A DNA stretch of 64,000 nucleotides from Chromera velia. Taxonomy: Eukaryota > Sar > Chromeraceae. Positions within the stretch are counted from its first letter, which is position 1, and the number at the start of each line of letters is the position of its first letter. The translations under genes were made by a program, and so were the position numbers. Below are positions 20,002 to 29,757 of this stretch, in pieces. Under the pieces are notes generated by a model, which was not told the origin of the DNA, did not search any database, and saw only the letters and a list, made by a program, of their open reading frames with translations. The stretch spans positions 10,769-74,768 of the forward strand of contig JAHBMJ010000212.1 in assembly GCA_018398765.1 (NCBI GenBank), read 5' to 3'.

Positions 20002-23000
20002 TCATTCGGCACCGGCCGGAGGAGGGGGAAGGGGGCGGGGCGGAGGCAGAGGAGGAGGGGCGCCGCGCACGTCCCCGGGAGGCACCGCACCCCATGTACA
20101 GGAAGAAGAGGAAGAGGAAGAGGAGGATGCAGAGTCGTGCGTGGGAGCGCAGGGCGGCCTCTCGACACCTGCCCGAAGTTTCTCTCCCAGACCTTTCAGT
20201 TCTTCCCCTGTCATTCCCCGATTCTTTACCTTTCTCTTCTCTCTTTCAGCCTTGCTGATGGTTTGCACGGATGTCCCTCTCGCAGTGAGGGGCTGTTCAG
20301 AACTTCCGATCACAAATTCGCTAAGGTCAGCAGCAGGGACAAGGTTGAAGGGAGGCCGAGAAGGCCAAGAAACATTCTTCAGTAAAACTTCTGCCTCTGC
20401 CATGCCACATTTCGGCATCACAGCCCCCTCCACATGACAGCACCTCATGGAATCTCCACCAGAAGGGCGGGACACATATTGGTGGAGAAGGACGGAGAAG
20501 GGCGTCTGTTCGCTGACAGGTGAGGGCCTCACCGGAGACCTCTCTGTCTGACAGCCTGAAAGGGAAAGATCTGCCTCAAAGGTTCCCCCATCAACTTGGA
20601 GGCTACCCCCCCTCTCTGCTGACACTTTCCCCCTCAAGAGTCCAGTCACATTGAATGTCCCCTCCCGCCTTCTCAGTTGATTCAACGATTCCCTTCCCGC
20701 TCCTCTCTCTGCTGCTACTTCCATCCCATCAAAGTCAAACATTTCTCGATAGTCACCGACAGTCTCCACCAGAGAACGCCCCCCCTCAATGAAATGCCCT
20801 CCAGAACAGAGAGGGACACCAGAGGATCCCTCGGGAGCTCCGAGGGGAGTCACAGAGTTGTGCTCAGCAGCAGAAGCACAGGCAGGGGCAGAGGAAGACG
20901 AAGGCTCCGGGGGTGCATGGGGGGCAGAGAGACTGCCGAGAGGCTCTCGGTCAGTCGGTGACACGGGGGTAACATTCACAGGTCCAGCGAGGCCAGCGTG
21001 CGGAGGAAGACGCCCTTCCGACTTAGTGCCCAAACTCCGCACTTCTTCCTCCGTCAGTCTGCGATTTTTCACTTTCCTCATCTCCCTCTCAGCCTTGGTG
21101 ACAGGTTGCAGTGCCGCGTTGCCTCTTGCATGAACACAAGAGGGGGAGGAAGAAGGAGCGAGGTGGTGAAAAGACGGAAAATTCACTTCGAGAAAAGCGA
21201 AGGAAGAGGAAGAGGAAGAGGAAGAAGAAAGATTCTCATGCACAGGTCGAGTCTCTCTTCGACTCTGGAGCGGAGATCGGCCAGGGGACTCAGACGAGTT
21301 CCATAGCCGGAGGATCTCATCTGCGTTCCATCCCCCCTGTCTGTCTCTGAAAGGGAAGGGGGGAAACTGGGCCCTTACATTTGGTTCTCTCTCTACCTCC
21401 CCTGCTTCCATCCGGGTGGTGGCGCTGTCCGGTTGTGCTCTCTCAACGATCTCTGCGGAGTCGCCAAGACTTTGAGCCCTCATAGAGCGACGCTCTTCGA
21501 TGACACGCCGCCCCAATGGGGGGGGCGCCGGACCATCAGGCAGGAGCGTCGCCGAGTGGATGACCGAGGCACAGACAGAGGAGCGGTCATGGACTGTCAC
21601 AGCAGAAGCACACACAGAGGCAGAGGATGATGAAGGCTCGTGTGGTGCGGGGAGCAAAGAGGAATTGGTGAGAGGCTTTGGGTCACTCGGCCATTCAGTC
21701 ACAGAATTGATCGCTGGAGCCTCAGGCCGAATAAAGGGAGGAGTATCCCGTTCCTCTGTGGACTTCTTTCTAACAAGCTCTCTCACTTCTTCATTTGTCA
21801 TTCGTCGATTCTTCACCTTCCTCTTTTCTCTCTCGGCCTTGGTAAGAGGCTGCACTGCGCTGCCTGTCCTTCCTGTCGTGTCCACGGAAAGGCGGGGGGG
21901 GGAAGGGTTGAGCAGGCCTCCAAGGTGTGACAGACGAGTAGAGGAGGGAAAGGAAGAGGAGGCATTCTGCTGAGGGGGTGGCGCGGTCTCTCTTGGACTC
22001 CGATGCAGTGGGTATGCTGGAGGCCTGCTAGGGGACTCCGAAAGGTTCCACAAGCGGAGGACCTCCTGGGGGTCCCATCCCTGTCTGTCTCTCCGGACAG
22101 GTGCAGGGGGGGACCGGACAGCGACCCTCGCGTTCATCGGATGCCTCTCATGAGGGCGAGAGAGAGGGAGAGGGAGAGGGAGACGGTCACCTCCCTCTCT
22201 CTCTGCCTCCTCCGAATGAAGTGCGGTTTCTGTGGTCGTCAAACGGACAGCACTAGAGGGCGGGGAAGGACGGTCAGGCGGTGCCAGGGGAAGATTGGAT
22301 GATGAAAAGGGGGGACGAACAGAGAGGGCACTAGAGGGCGGGGAAGGACGGTCAGGCGGTGCCAGGGGAAGATTGGATGATGAAAAGGGGGGACGAACAG
22401 AGACGGAAGGGGGAGAAGCCGAGTTCAGCAGCTGGGCGTCTCTCTGAATGGAATGTGAGGGGGGGAGTGATGTGATCCGCAAGCGCATCAAAGTCTTCCT
22501 TTCATCCTCCTCCATTTTCATCCTCCATTCAGTTTGTCGTCTGAGTCTCTCTCTCTCGGCCTTCCTCCCCCCCTCTCTCTCCGATGGGCCGAGAGTGAGA
22601 GCAGAAGAACGGCCGGGGGGCCCCTCGTCCTCCCTCTGGGGTGGCAATGGAGAGGGGAGGGGAATCTGAGGGGAGGGGGGGAGGAAAGGGGACGCAGAAG
22701 GGACGTGCAGTCCAGTCTGAGATGAAGAAAAGGGAAAAAATCTGGTAGGCGGATAGGGGTGGGGGGTAGGCGAAAAGGGGTGGGGGCTTTGCGGATAGGG
22801 GTGGGGGGTAGGCGGAAAGGGGCGGATAGAAGATGGGGGACTGCCTTCCCGGAGGTTCTCTTCCATTCTTGCCCCCACCAGCTCATCGTCATCGTCCCCT
22901 CCAACTGCAGGAGCCTGTGGAAGAGGCTGACGACTGGACCCGTCAAGATCTGTTCCTGCTGTGTCTGTGTTGTCTCTTCTCTGGTATCTCTGGTAGAAGG

Positions 23001-24827
23001 ACGCAAGGCTGTCCCTCTCTCGTCGGCTGACTCGCTCATGGGCTGCCAGGGCAGAGAGGCCTCTCTGCCGTAAGGCCGTGGAGGCGGAAGAGAAGTACGA
23101 CGACGAGACCGCAGCCGCATCACCAGAGGACGAGGAGGAGGAGACCCCCCCCTGGCCATCCCTTCCCCCCCATCTGGCAGCAGCAGCAGAGGAAGAGGAA
23201 GAGGAAGCAGCTGCAGATGAAGACTGTTCTCTGAGACCAGTGCCAGTCCCCCTCTGATTCAGGCCCCCGCCTTCCAACCCTGAGCGGATTGATCCATTCA
23301 TTCCTGGGAACTCTTCTCTGCAAACAGGACAGCTCTCAGACCTCCCCAGCCACTTGCGGATACAGGCGGTGTGCCAAAAATGGTCACAGGGAAGGACGAG
23401 CACCTGCAAGCAACAGGAAGGAAGAACACTCAGTGTGTCAACTATCGTCAGGCAGGAAGCCAGCGAGGCTCGACCCCCACCGACTCGGGTTGAAATGAAA
23501 GTTTCTGTACTGGAGAAGTGAATGGGCCGGCCATGTTCCTCTCACGTACCTGGGCAGCCAGCCGGAGGCACGCAGGTAGATAGGCAGATGCGTAGCCAGG
23601 CACAGAGCACCTCAATCAGTCAGACAGGCAGGGGCAAAACCTAAATGAACCACCCCGCCCCCTTCTTTTTCGTCTCGAGGCATAACGCAGTCTCACAGAT
23701 CCTAAAGAAGGGACGGACCTGTCAGCGGAGGCGCAATTAAGTGTGCAGTGGCCACTTCAAGAAATGGATGCACTCATGAGAAAAAATGAGAGAGGGAGCC
23801 TACCATGCAGACAGAGGCATGCATTCGGACGGACAGGAGGAAGCTAGGCACAAAGAAAGAAAGAAAGAAAGAACGAACGAAAGAAAGGGAAGGATCGAAG
23901 GAAGGAATGACACACTGATATGAATACAATCTGTCCTACTATCTTTCTTACTACTTCTAGGATCAACTCTGACTGTTCCTGAAGTCTAGAGCTCACAGAT
24001 CCCTTCTCAACACATCCAGAAGTTCTGTTGGTTCGGTACTTTCCCTAGACAAACGGTCAGTTCGGTTTCTGCACTGCAGTGTTGCGAACGTACACGTTAA
24101 TCGACATCTCGATCGATCGATCAAAATCGGCTAGCTCTGACCGTGGCCCCAAAGACATGCCGTGTACATGCAGTGTTGCGCTAACATTAGGAAGGAAGGA
24201 AGGAAGGAAGGAAGAAAGAAAGGGAAGGAAGGAAGGAAGGAAGGAAGGAAGAAAGAAAGAAAGGGACGGAAGGAAGGAAGGAAGGAAGGAAGGAAGAAAG
24301 GGAAGGAAGGAAGGAAGGAAGAAAGGGAAGGAAGGAAGGAAGGAAGGAAGAAAGGGAAGGAAGGAAGGAAGAAAGAAAGGGAAGGAAGGAAGGAAGGAAG
24401 GAAGAAAGAAAGAAAGAAAGGGAAGGAAGGAAGGAAGGAAGGAAGGAAGGAAGAAAGGGAAGGAAGGAAGGAAGGAAGGAAGGAAGGAAGAAAGGAAAGA
24501 GAGAAGAAAAAAGAAAGAAAGAAAGAAAGAAAGAAAGAAAAGAAAGAAAGAAAGAAAGAAAGGAAGGAAGGAAGAAAGGAAGAAGGAAGGAAGGAAGGAA
24601 GGAAGGAAGGAAACAAAGAAAGAAAGAAGGAAGGAAAGAAAGAAAGAAAGAAAGAAAAACAAAAAAAAAAACAGAAAACAAAAAAAAAAAAGAGAGAAAG
24701 GAAGAAAGGAAGGAAGGAAGAAAGAAGCAGGGATGGATCCATCGAGGGGGGGCAAGCATTGCAAGGCCAACGTTCTGACCATGGAGGAATCTTCGTAGTC
24801 CTCATGACAGATGTTGCACTCCTGCAT
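20002..24827 (-). CDS. RING-H2 zinc-finger protein, probable E3 ubiquitin ligase, long disordered tail
   Basis: Two exons are visible. Exon a (24,780-24,827) ends ...EDSSM before a GT donor at 24,779. Exon b starts at 23,403 after a TTGCAG acceptor and runs to TGA at 20,002-20,004. Joined, residues 4-44 fit RING-H2 exactly: C-x2-C-x14-C-x-H-x2-H-x2-C-x10-C-x2-C (CNIC, CDHFWH, TAC, CPVC), with the Pro-Cys and Trp usual in E2-binding RING fingers. From ATG 24,827 the product is about 1,149 residues. The finger would then start at residue 4, so upstream exons are likely and a CAG acceptor overlaps that ATG. The rest is Ser/Pro/Arg-rich and probably disordered, with three copies of a basic motif KAERExRKVKNRxxT near residues 537, 785 and 1,064, and two copies of a W-x-x-x-E-(V/I)-LRLWN-x-SES motif near 452 and 705. 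By family the role would be substrate ubiquitination; the substrate is unknown. Confidence 0.8.
22251..22406. repeat. 78-bp tandem duplication inside the RING exon
   Basis: Two almost identical units start at 22,251 and 22,329 (CACTAGAGGGCGGGGAAGGA...). Because 78 is a multiple of three, the duplication adds 26 residues in frame (SVRPPFSSSNLPLAPPDRPS twice) and does not break the protein. Confidence 0.95.
23404..24779 (-). other. intron splitting the RING finger
   Basis: GT at 24,779-24,778 and AG at 23,405-23,404 on the minus strand. The acceptor is preceded by a pyrimidine-rich tract. The junction falls between the first CxxC pair and the rest of the zinc ligands, and joining there gives exact RING-H2 spacing. 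Most of the distal half is the GGAA/GAAA array. Confidence 0.75.
24188..24725. repeat. (GGAA)n/(GAAA)n purine array within the RING intron
   Basis: About 540 bp in which the plus strand is almost purely G and A in four-base steps, with interspersed AAAG blocks and an A-rich end near 24,655-24,695. The long Lys/Arg/Glu/Gly and Phe/Leu/Ser/Pro frames on both strands are translation shadows. In the sense (minus) direction it is a polypyrimidine run. Confidence 0.95.
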
Positions 24828-24840
24828 GATCAGTAGGCAG

Positions 24841-24874
<34 letters not shown>

Positions 24875-25529
24875 AGAGACACAGACATAGACACAGAGGG
24901 AGGGAGAGAGAGAGAGAGCGTTGGACACACAGACCCACAAGGGAGCAGACGTGCAAACAGAAACCAAATGGGCCCACGCATGCATGGGAGAAGCGCCCAT
25001 GAAGGAAGACCTTCAGTGCAGCCATGCAAAGAAGCAGGCAGGGCTCAAGGCGACAAGCAGAGCACTGCCAGGCTGCACATGCAGAGATACATCCCAGCCA
25101 GCGAAGAAGGGAGAATGAAGGCCGTGTGGAAACTAACAACTACGCGTATCTGTTTCTCGTCTCAGTGGAACTACTCAACGCAAGGAATTCATTTGCAGCT
25201 CCACGAAGCAAAAGCCAACGCCTATAGAGATCATCCAAAAGACGGCCATGCCGGTCATGCATGAGCGTCACCGAGACCCCCCCCCCGTCTACATGGAGGG
25301 CTATCTATGGCCATATTCACAAAGACTGATCGATGAACCAGGCTCGCACACCAAGCCATACAATCTTAGAAAGAGAATGATGATCGAACGGATGAATGAA
25401 AGAAAGAAAGAGAATGATGATCGAACGGATGAATGAAAGAAAGAAGGAGAATGATGATGGAACGGATAAATGAAAGAAAGAAAAAAAAAAAACACCCGAT
25501 GAAGGAAGGCACAAAGAAAGATGGCCCGA

Positions 25530-26037
25530 CCTCCTCTGGAGCATCCGAGCCCCTCATTGCCTGCCTGTATCGGAGTTGTGTCCAAGATCGCCCCCCTCCT
25601 CTATCTGCTTCCACTGGCAGCTGAGTGATCGACCGCCCCCTCCCACCGCGTGCCTGTGTCTCTGTGCGAGTGGTGAAGTGGGAGCTGTTGCTGTGCCTCC
25701 TTCTGAAGAGGCCTGCCAAGGAGAACATCCCCGTGAAAATACTGCTAACGTTGTTGTGAGTCTCACTGCTTCCTGCCGGTCGTTCTCTGTCCTCTCCTGA
25801 GTGCTGCCCCGTTCCTTCTCTCCCTACCTCCGCACTCATGACCTGCCGCTGCCCCCCCACTAATGCCCATCCCTCCTCCTCCCCGCTTTCCGTCTCCACA
25901 ACATTCTCCTCACCCACAGAGGCGGAAGAAAAGTGGCTCGTCGATTCCCCCACAGCACCAGCCTCTCTCGTCCCCTCGCCACCCCCCCTTCTCTCATCAT
26001 CTCGCCCCGCCCCGCTTCGGAGTTCATTGCGGCCCTC
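25530..26037 (-). CDS. candidate upstream exon of the RING gene
   Basis: A minus-strand open frame follows a strong acceptor-like tract (pyrimidines ending CTCTCTAG at about 26,038). It reads through about 165 codons of Ser/Glu/Gly-rich, disordered-looking protein containing ESGEEEGWALVGGQRQV and MFSLAGLFRRRHSNSS. It ends where (GAAA)/(GAAT) microsatellite sequence begins. It has the same strand and style as the RING tail and lies 0.7 kb upstream of the first RING cysteines. I infer that it belongs to the same transcript. The downstream donor is not fixed. Confidence 0.35.
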
Positions 26038-26039
26038 TA

Positions 26040-27662
26040 GAGAGAAAGAGAGGTCCTCAATGAACGGAGAGGAACAGGAGGGACAACATGATCCTGCAAC
26101 CAGATTAGGTCAGGTCGTATTGGTACACAGGGATGCAAAGAGGGACAAGCACATACGGTTGCAAGCACACAGATGACACCACAAACGACCTAAAATGCAT
26201 TAATTCGGACTTCAAGTTCGTTTCTTTCCCTTTTGCCCACACAAAGACTCCATGGATGCGACTGGTTGTCGGGCAGACATACATACAAACGTCAAACATC
26301 AAAGAATAAGGCAGATGGCATGCGGAAAATGAAGCTCAGGACATGAGCAATTGAACAGAAACCGCCAACAGATTTCAACCAGCCGTCTTTGAAATAACCG
26401 ACCCGCAGAGCCGGGGCCCCTGATTGCGTAAAACAGACACATAAGAGACAGTCATTCTTTTTCTACAGTTGCCTCTGGTTACGCGCAGTGCCACACTTGT
26501 CTGCACAATCAAGTGCCGACAAAGGTGCATACACAACTTTTCGTATGAAGGGACCAACCGTTGTTCGGGGAGGCGAAAAGAGTGGAGCACGGGTGACACT
26601 TGAACTTCAGCATCGACTGCCCAGGTTTCTGCGTCCCGCTGCCCTATTCATATCGGTTTCCACTTGCTTGTTTGTGCCAAGCCCCCTGCAGGAGAGCGCA
26701 GTACTGAAAATTCCTTGCCCAGAGCTTCCAAATTGTCCCTCTGCTGTTTGTTGGCTTTACAGGTCCACAGACTGAGCATGCAACCTCCAACCGAAAGACT
26801 GCCTGAAAAACACTCACACAACTGTGGACACTGTACAGCCGTGCTGGATGTAATGGTTTTGCTGTCCTTTGCTGTCAAACTCGAGAGACCCAGCTCTATC
26901 ATAGCCTCTATGTCTGCGTGACTGCGAGATATTGCAAGGCTTCGCAACGACATGCAACGACATTGCAACGACACGTGCTGCAAAAACCCATGCATGCAGC
27001 AGGGCTTTCGCGGATTTTCGCGCGGAGCGCCGGGGGGCGGCGGGGGCCCCGCNGGGGGGGGGGGGGGGGGGTACGTCCGGAGCAGTATAGGGGCCGGCAC
27101 GACCAAAAAAGTATACGTACCACGTAGCGCCTCAGTCTATTAAATTCAAGGTTCCAACCCCCCCCCCTCCCGACGTATCCCGAGTAATCCCGAGGGGGCC
27201 TTCGCTATAGCCTTCGTACTACAATCCGCACTACTTTGCACTATACTTTGCACAAAACTTGACAAAAGCTCACCATTGTTTTAATTTATTTATAATTTCT
27301 TCTTTTTTTTTTTTTTTTTTTTTATAATTGTTTAACATTGTTTAACAACGTTTAGCTATGTTTAACTATATTCAATCTTACTAAAAAGGCCTTAGCCGGT
27401 GATCCGGGGTAATCCAGGGTCTGAGTTGTCATATCGAAAATAAATTTTCATATGTAGGTATCTATATTAAACTAGATATTAAATTTAGCCTAAATTTTTA
27501 AGCAAATTTAGAAGTAGAGTCTTAGCAGACACCAGTTTGGGAGGGGTATGATCGAAGAGGCTAAGACGCAAGTAAAGTTGCATCTCATGCGCTGTATCCA
27601 ATATATGTATATATATGTATATATGTATGTATGTATATATATATATATATATATATATCACT
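26040..27662. other. intergenic, low-complexity and AT-rich
   Basis: Contains a G homopolymer with one N at 27,053-27,071, an A/T-rich block with a 20-base T run near 27,303-27,323, and a (TA)n/(GTATATA)n tract at about 27,600-27,658 that abuts the chromovirus LTR. Short frames (26,488-26,775 and 26,648-27,106) have no motifs. Confidence 0.4.
27600..27658. repeat. (TA)n / TATG microsatellite
   Basis: Alternating TATATATG units pass into pure TA just before the LTR at 27,663. ATATATATA also follows the 3' LTR at 36,561, so the retroelement probably entered a TA-rich site. Confidence 0.9.
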
Positions 27663-27752
27663 TGTATGAAGTAGTGATGACGCGGACACACTTTTCGTAA
27701 ATAGTACATAGTGCGCGCGGCCCAGCCTTAAGGCCCAGTCATAGGACCACTC

Positions 27753-27760
27753 TATAAAAG
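27753..27760 (+). promoter_or_regulatory. TATA-box candidate in the 5' LTR
   Basis: TATAAAAG sits in the 5' LTR about 90 bp from its start. The corresponding place in the 3' LTR is rearranged (ACTAAAATTGG), so only this copy keeps the motif. Confidence 0.4.
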
Positions 27761-27811
27761 GCTGCATGCTGTCATGTAGCAGTGTTGTTTGATGATGTCA
27801 CAGCCAGATTG

Positions 27812-28409
27812 CTAAGGGAGGGCACTCTTGGGCTCATATGGGGTTACAAGTGCAAAAATAACATAAAAAATAAACTAAAAAACATTTGAACGAGCTTTTT
27901 ACACAAGCTGGAGGTCCGACATATTGAGTTACTTCGAAATCAATCACTTTTACTGTATAGCTTATGTGGTTACATGAGGTTACACCTCTTATTATATATG
28001 TCCCCTTGCAAGGTTACAAGGTACAAGGTTACAGGCGGTTTTGAGGTCCGTAACCAACCAAAAAGTCAACTTTCAAAAACTCTTCAAATCACTTCAAAAA
28101 CACTTTAAAATATATGCAGACGAAGGTTATATCACTTTTGAAGGGGGTCATTTTAGGTTACAGGTTACAAGGTTACAAGGGGTTTGGCTACAAAATGCTA
28201 CAAAGTAAAAGGGACACATTGTTTTTCGTCAGTTTCTTATGTAACCTCAATCAACAGAAGATGTTTTCAATATTTTTAGACATAACCTGATGAGATTGAT
28301 CGATTGGGACCACTTTTGAAGTAAGGGTAACATTACAGGGGGGTATTATAATACCCTTATATATAGGGGGTATTGAAACCTGTAACCCAATATAAGTGCC
28401 AGGCCCTAG
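27812..28409. mobile_element. hAT-like miniature element (598 bp) inside the LTR
   Basis: An exact 8-bp target duplication, CCAGATTG, lies at 27,804-27,811 and 28,410-28,417. The uninterrupted LTR at 36,283 has one copy of this site. The ends are imperfect inverted repeats: CTAAGGGAGGGCACTC on the left and, reverse-complemented, CTAGGGCCTGGCACTT on the right. An 8-bp duplication with CTARGG-type ends fits hAT elements. The interior is non-coding with subrepeats of GGTTACAAGG. Confidence 0.8.
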
Positions 28410-28525
28410 CCAGATTGTTGTGTGAGTCTTCCATGCACGAAGTGAACAGACCAAAACTAAACTGGCAGATTTCTCTGTCTTAAGTTTATGAGCCTTATTA
28501 TTCGTTTGTCGTAATACCTATAACA

Positions 28526-28540
28526 AAGGTAGCAGAAGCG
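28526..28540 (+). other. probable primer-binding site of the chromovirus
   Basis: AAGGTAGCAGAAGC directly follows the 5' LTR. It shares GGTAGCAGA with the clear primer-binding site at 18,767-18,783 and the initiator-Met type. The first bases and one inner base are mutated. Confidence 0.5.
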
Positions 28541-28718
28541 TGGTTGAGACCAATGGCCACGTACAGAGTTTCTATCAAAATCAACGTGTTGTTTAGTCGG
28601 AACAACAGTCATGTCTAACCCACTCCAAAGGTTAGACATACTCGAGCAAGAAGTACACAGCCTGTCAGCGTTTATGAAGCAGAGGTGTGCCCTTTCTTCT
28701 GTACCATAGGATAGTCTA

Positions 28719-29757
28719 ATGAAGGATTGCTCTCGTCCTTCGGAGGACCTTGTGCCAGGTGGTGAAGTTGGAGTTCCTCTTGAAGTTCCCCGAGCCGTCA
28801 CTGTGAAGTTCAACAAGCCTAACATCTTCGATAGCAAGCGCAAGCACCTCACCTCGTAGATTTGTAAGGTGAAGAGGTACTTCAGGTTGACTGGAACGCC
28901 TGTGGAGAGGCAGTTGGATCTGGTAATCAACTATCTCAACGACGTTGAGCAGAACTACATTGAGGATTTCGAAGAGAAGCAGGGGATTGTCGTCAACACG
29001 CTCAACAATTTGTTTATGGCACTGAGGAAAAAGTTTGTAAACCCGAAGGAGCAGGAAATTTTGAGGAAGGAACTGTATGCAGTGAAGTTTAAATTTCTCT
29101 TTCGAAAGGTATTGAGACTTACTCCGATGATTTTCTGTACGCTGCGGCACAGCTGACGGAGACGACGACTGCGGGATTGTTGTTTCACTACAAGAAGTCT
29201 TTGCCCGCAAAGATTCTGAATCAGCAAGAGGTTAGTAAAGCGAAGCCAAAGACGTTGCAAGAAGCGATAGAAGCCACCTATCTGGCTGAAGGAATGGAAG
29301 AAGATAGAGTGATTTATAAGGGAGAGTCCCACCCTAACCCACATAAAGAGAAAGGTAAGGGTGAAGAGAATGGAGGAGATGTTGAGATGACCGATGTTTG
29401 TTATCTATACAACATCTCTCCAGCAGAGAGGAGGCGTCTTTTGGATGAAAAGAGATGTTTTATTTGCAAGAAGACTGGACACAGAGAAAACCGCTGTTTC
29501 AGAAATCCTGCAAACAGAGGGAGGAGGGGCTCTCCTGGTTTATTCCCTCTCCGTGAGTCGTTCTCAGCCAATTGGGGTCCATCACAAAGCCCACCCATGC
29601 AAGGAGCATACCCATATACAGGTCAGCAGCGGGGATTGGAGGGGAATCAGGGTATGATGTGGTGGCCACAGGGTTATACAGATGGTGGTCGACCGCAGAT
29701 ACAGTCACAGGGTTCTCGTTCTGCTCCACCATCAGGAGGCAGAGGAGGCAGACAGCG
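28719..29757 (+). pseudogene. chromovirus gag with CCHC zinc knuckle
   Basis: From ATG 28,719 the frame reads VTVKFNKPNIFDSKRKHL, the usual start of a gypsy capsid domain. It meets TAG at 28,857-28,859 and continues in frame (VKRYFRLTGTPVERQL...) to about 29,150. It then shifts frame to 29,177-29,776, which contains the nucleocapsid knuckle CFICKKTGHRENRC (CX2CX4HX4C) and a Gly/Arg/Gln-rich tail. The last few codons run into the terminal repeat of TIR copy A, which separates gag from the protease. Confidence 0.85.

Larger units (their letters stand above)
27663..28525 (+). repeat. 5' LTR, interrupted
   Basis: Begins TGTATGAAGTAG and ends ACCTATAACA, matching the 36,283-36,560 copy on both sides of a 598-bp insertion. 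Without the insertion and its duplicated target it is about 257 bp. Shared blocks include GTGCGCGCGGCCC and CTGGCAGATTTCTCTGTCTT. Confidence 0.85.

Noticed and set aside
19337-20385. Plus- and minus-strand frames 3' of the RING gene
   Set aside because: No motifs, overlapping each other, and composition typical of GC-rich non-coding or antisense DNA.
20141-22669. Plus-strand frames opposite the RING exon
   Set aside because: They are shadows of a 1,133-codon minus-strand exon that contains the RING finger.
24057-25139. Long Phe/Leu/Ser/Pro and Lys/Arg/Glu/Gly open frames on both strands
   Set aside because: They are translations of the GGAA/GAAA and CA microsatellites. Only the 16 codons from 24,827 to 24,780 fit a real exon.
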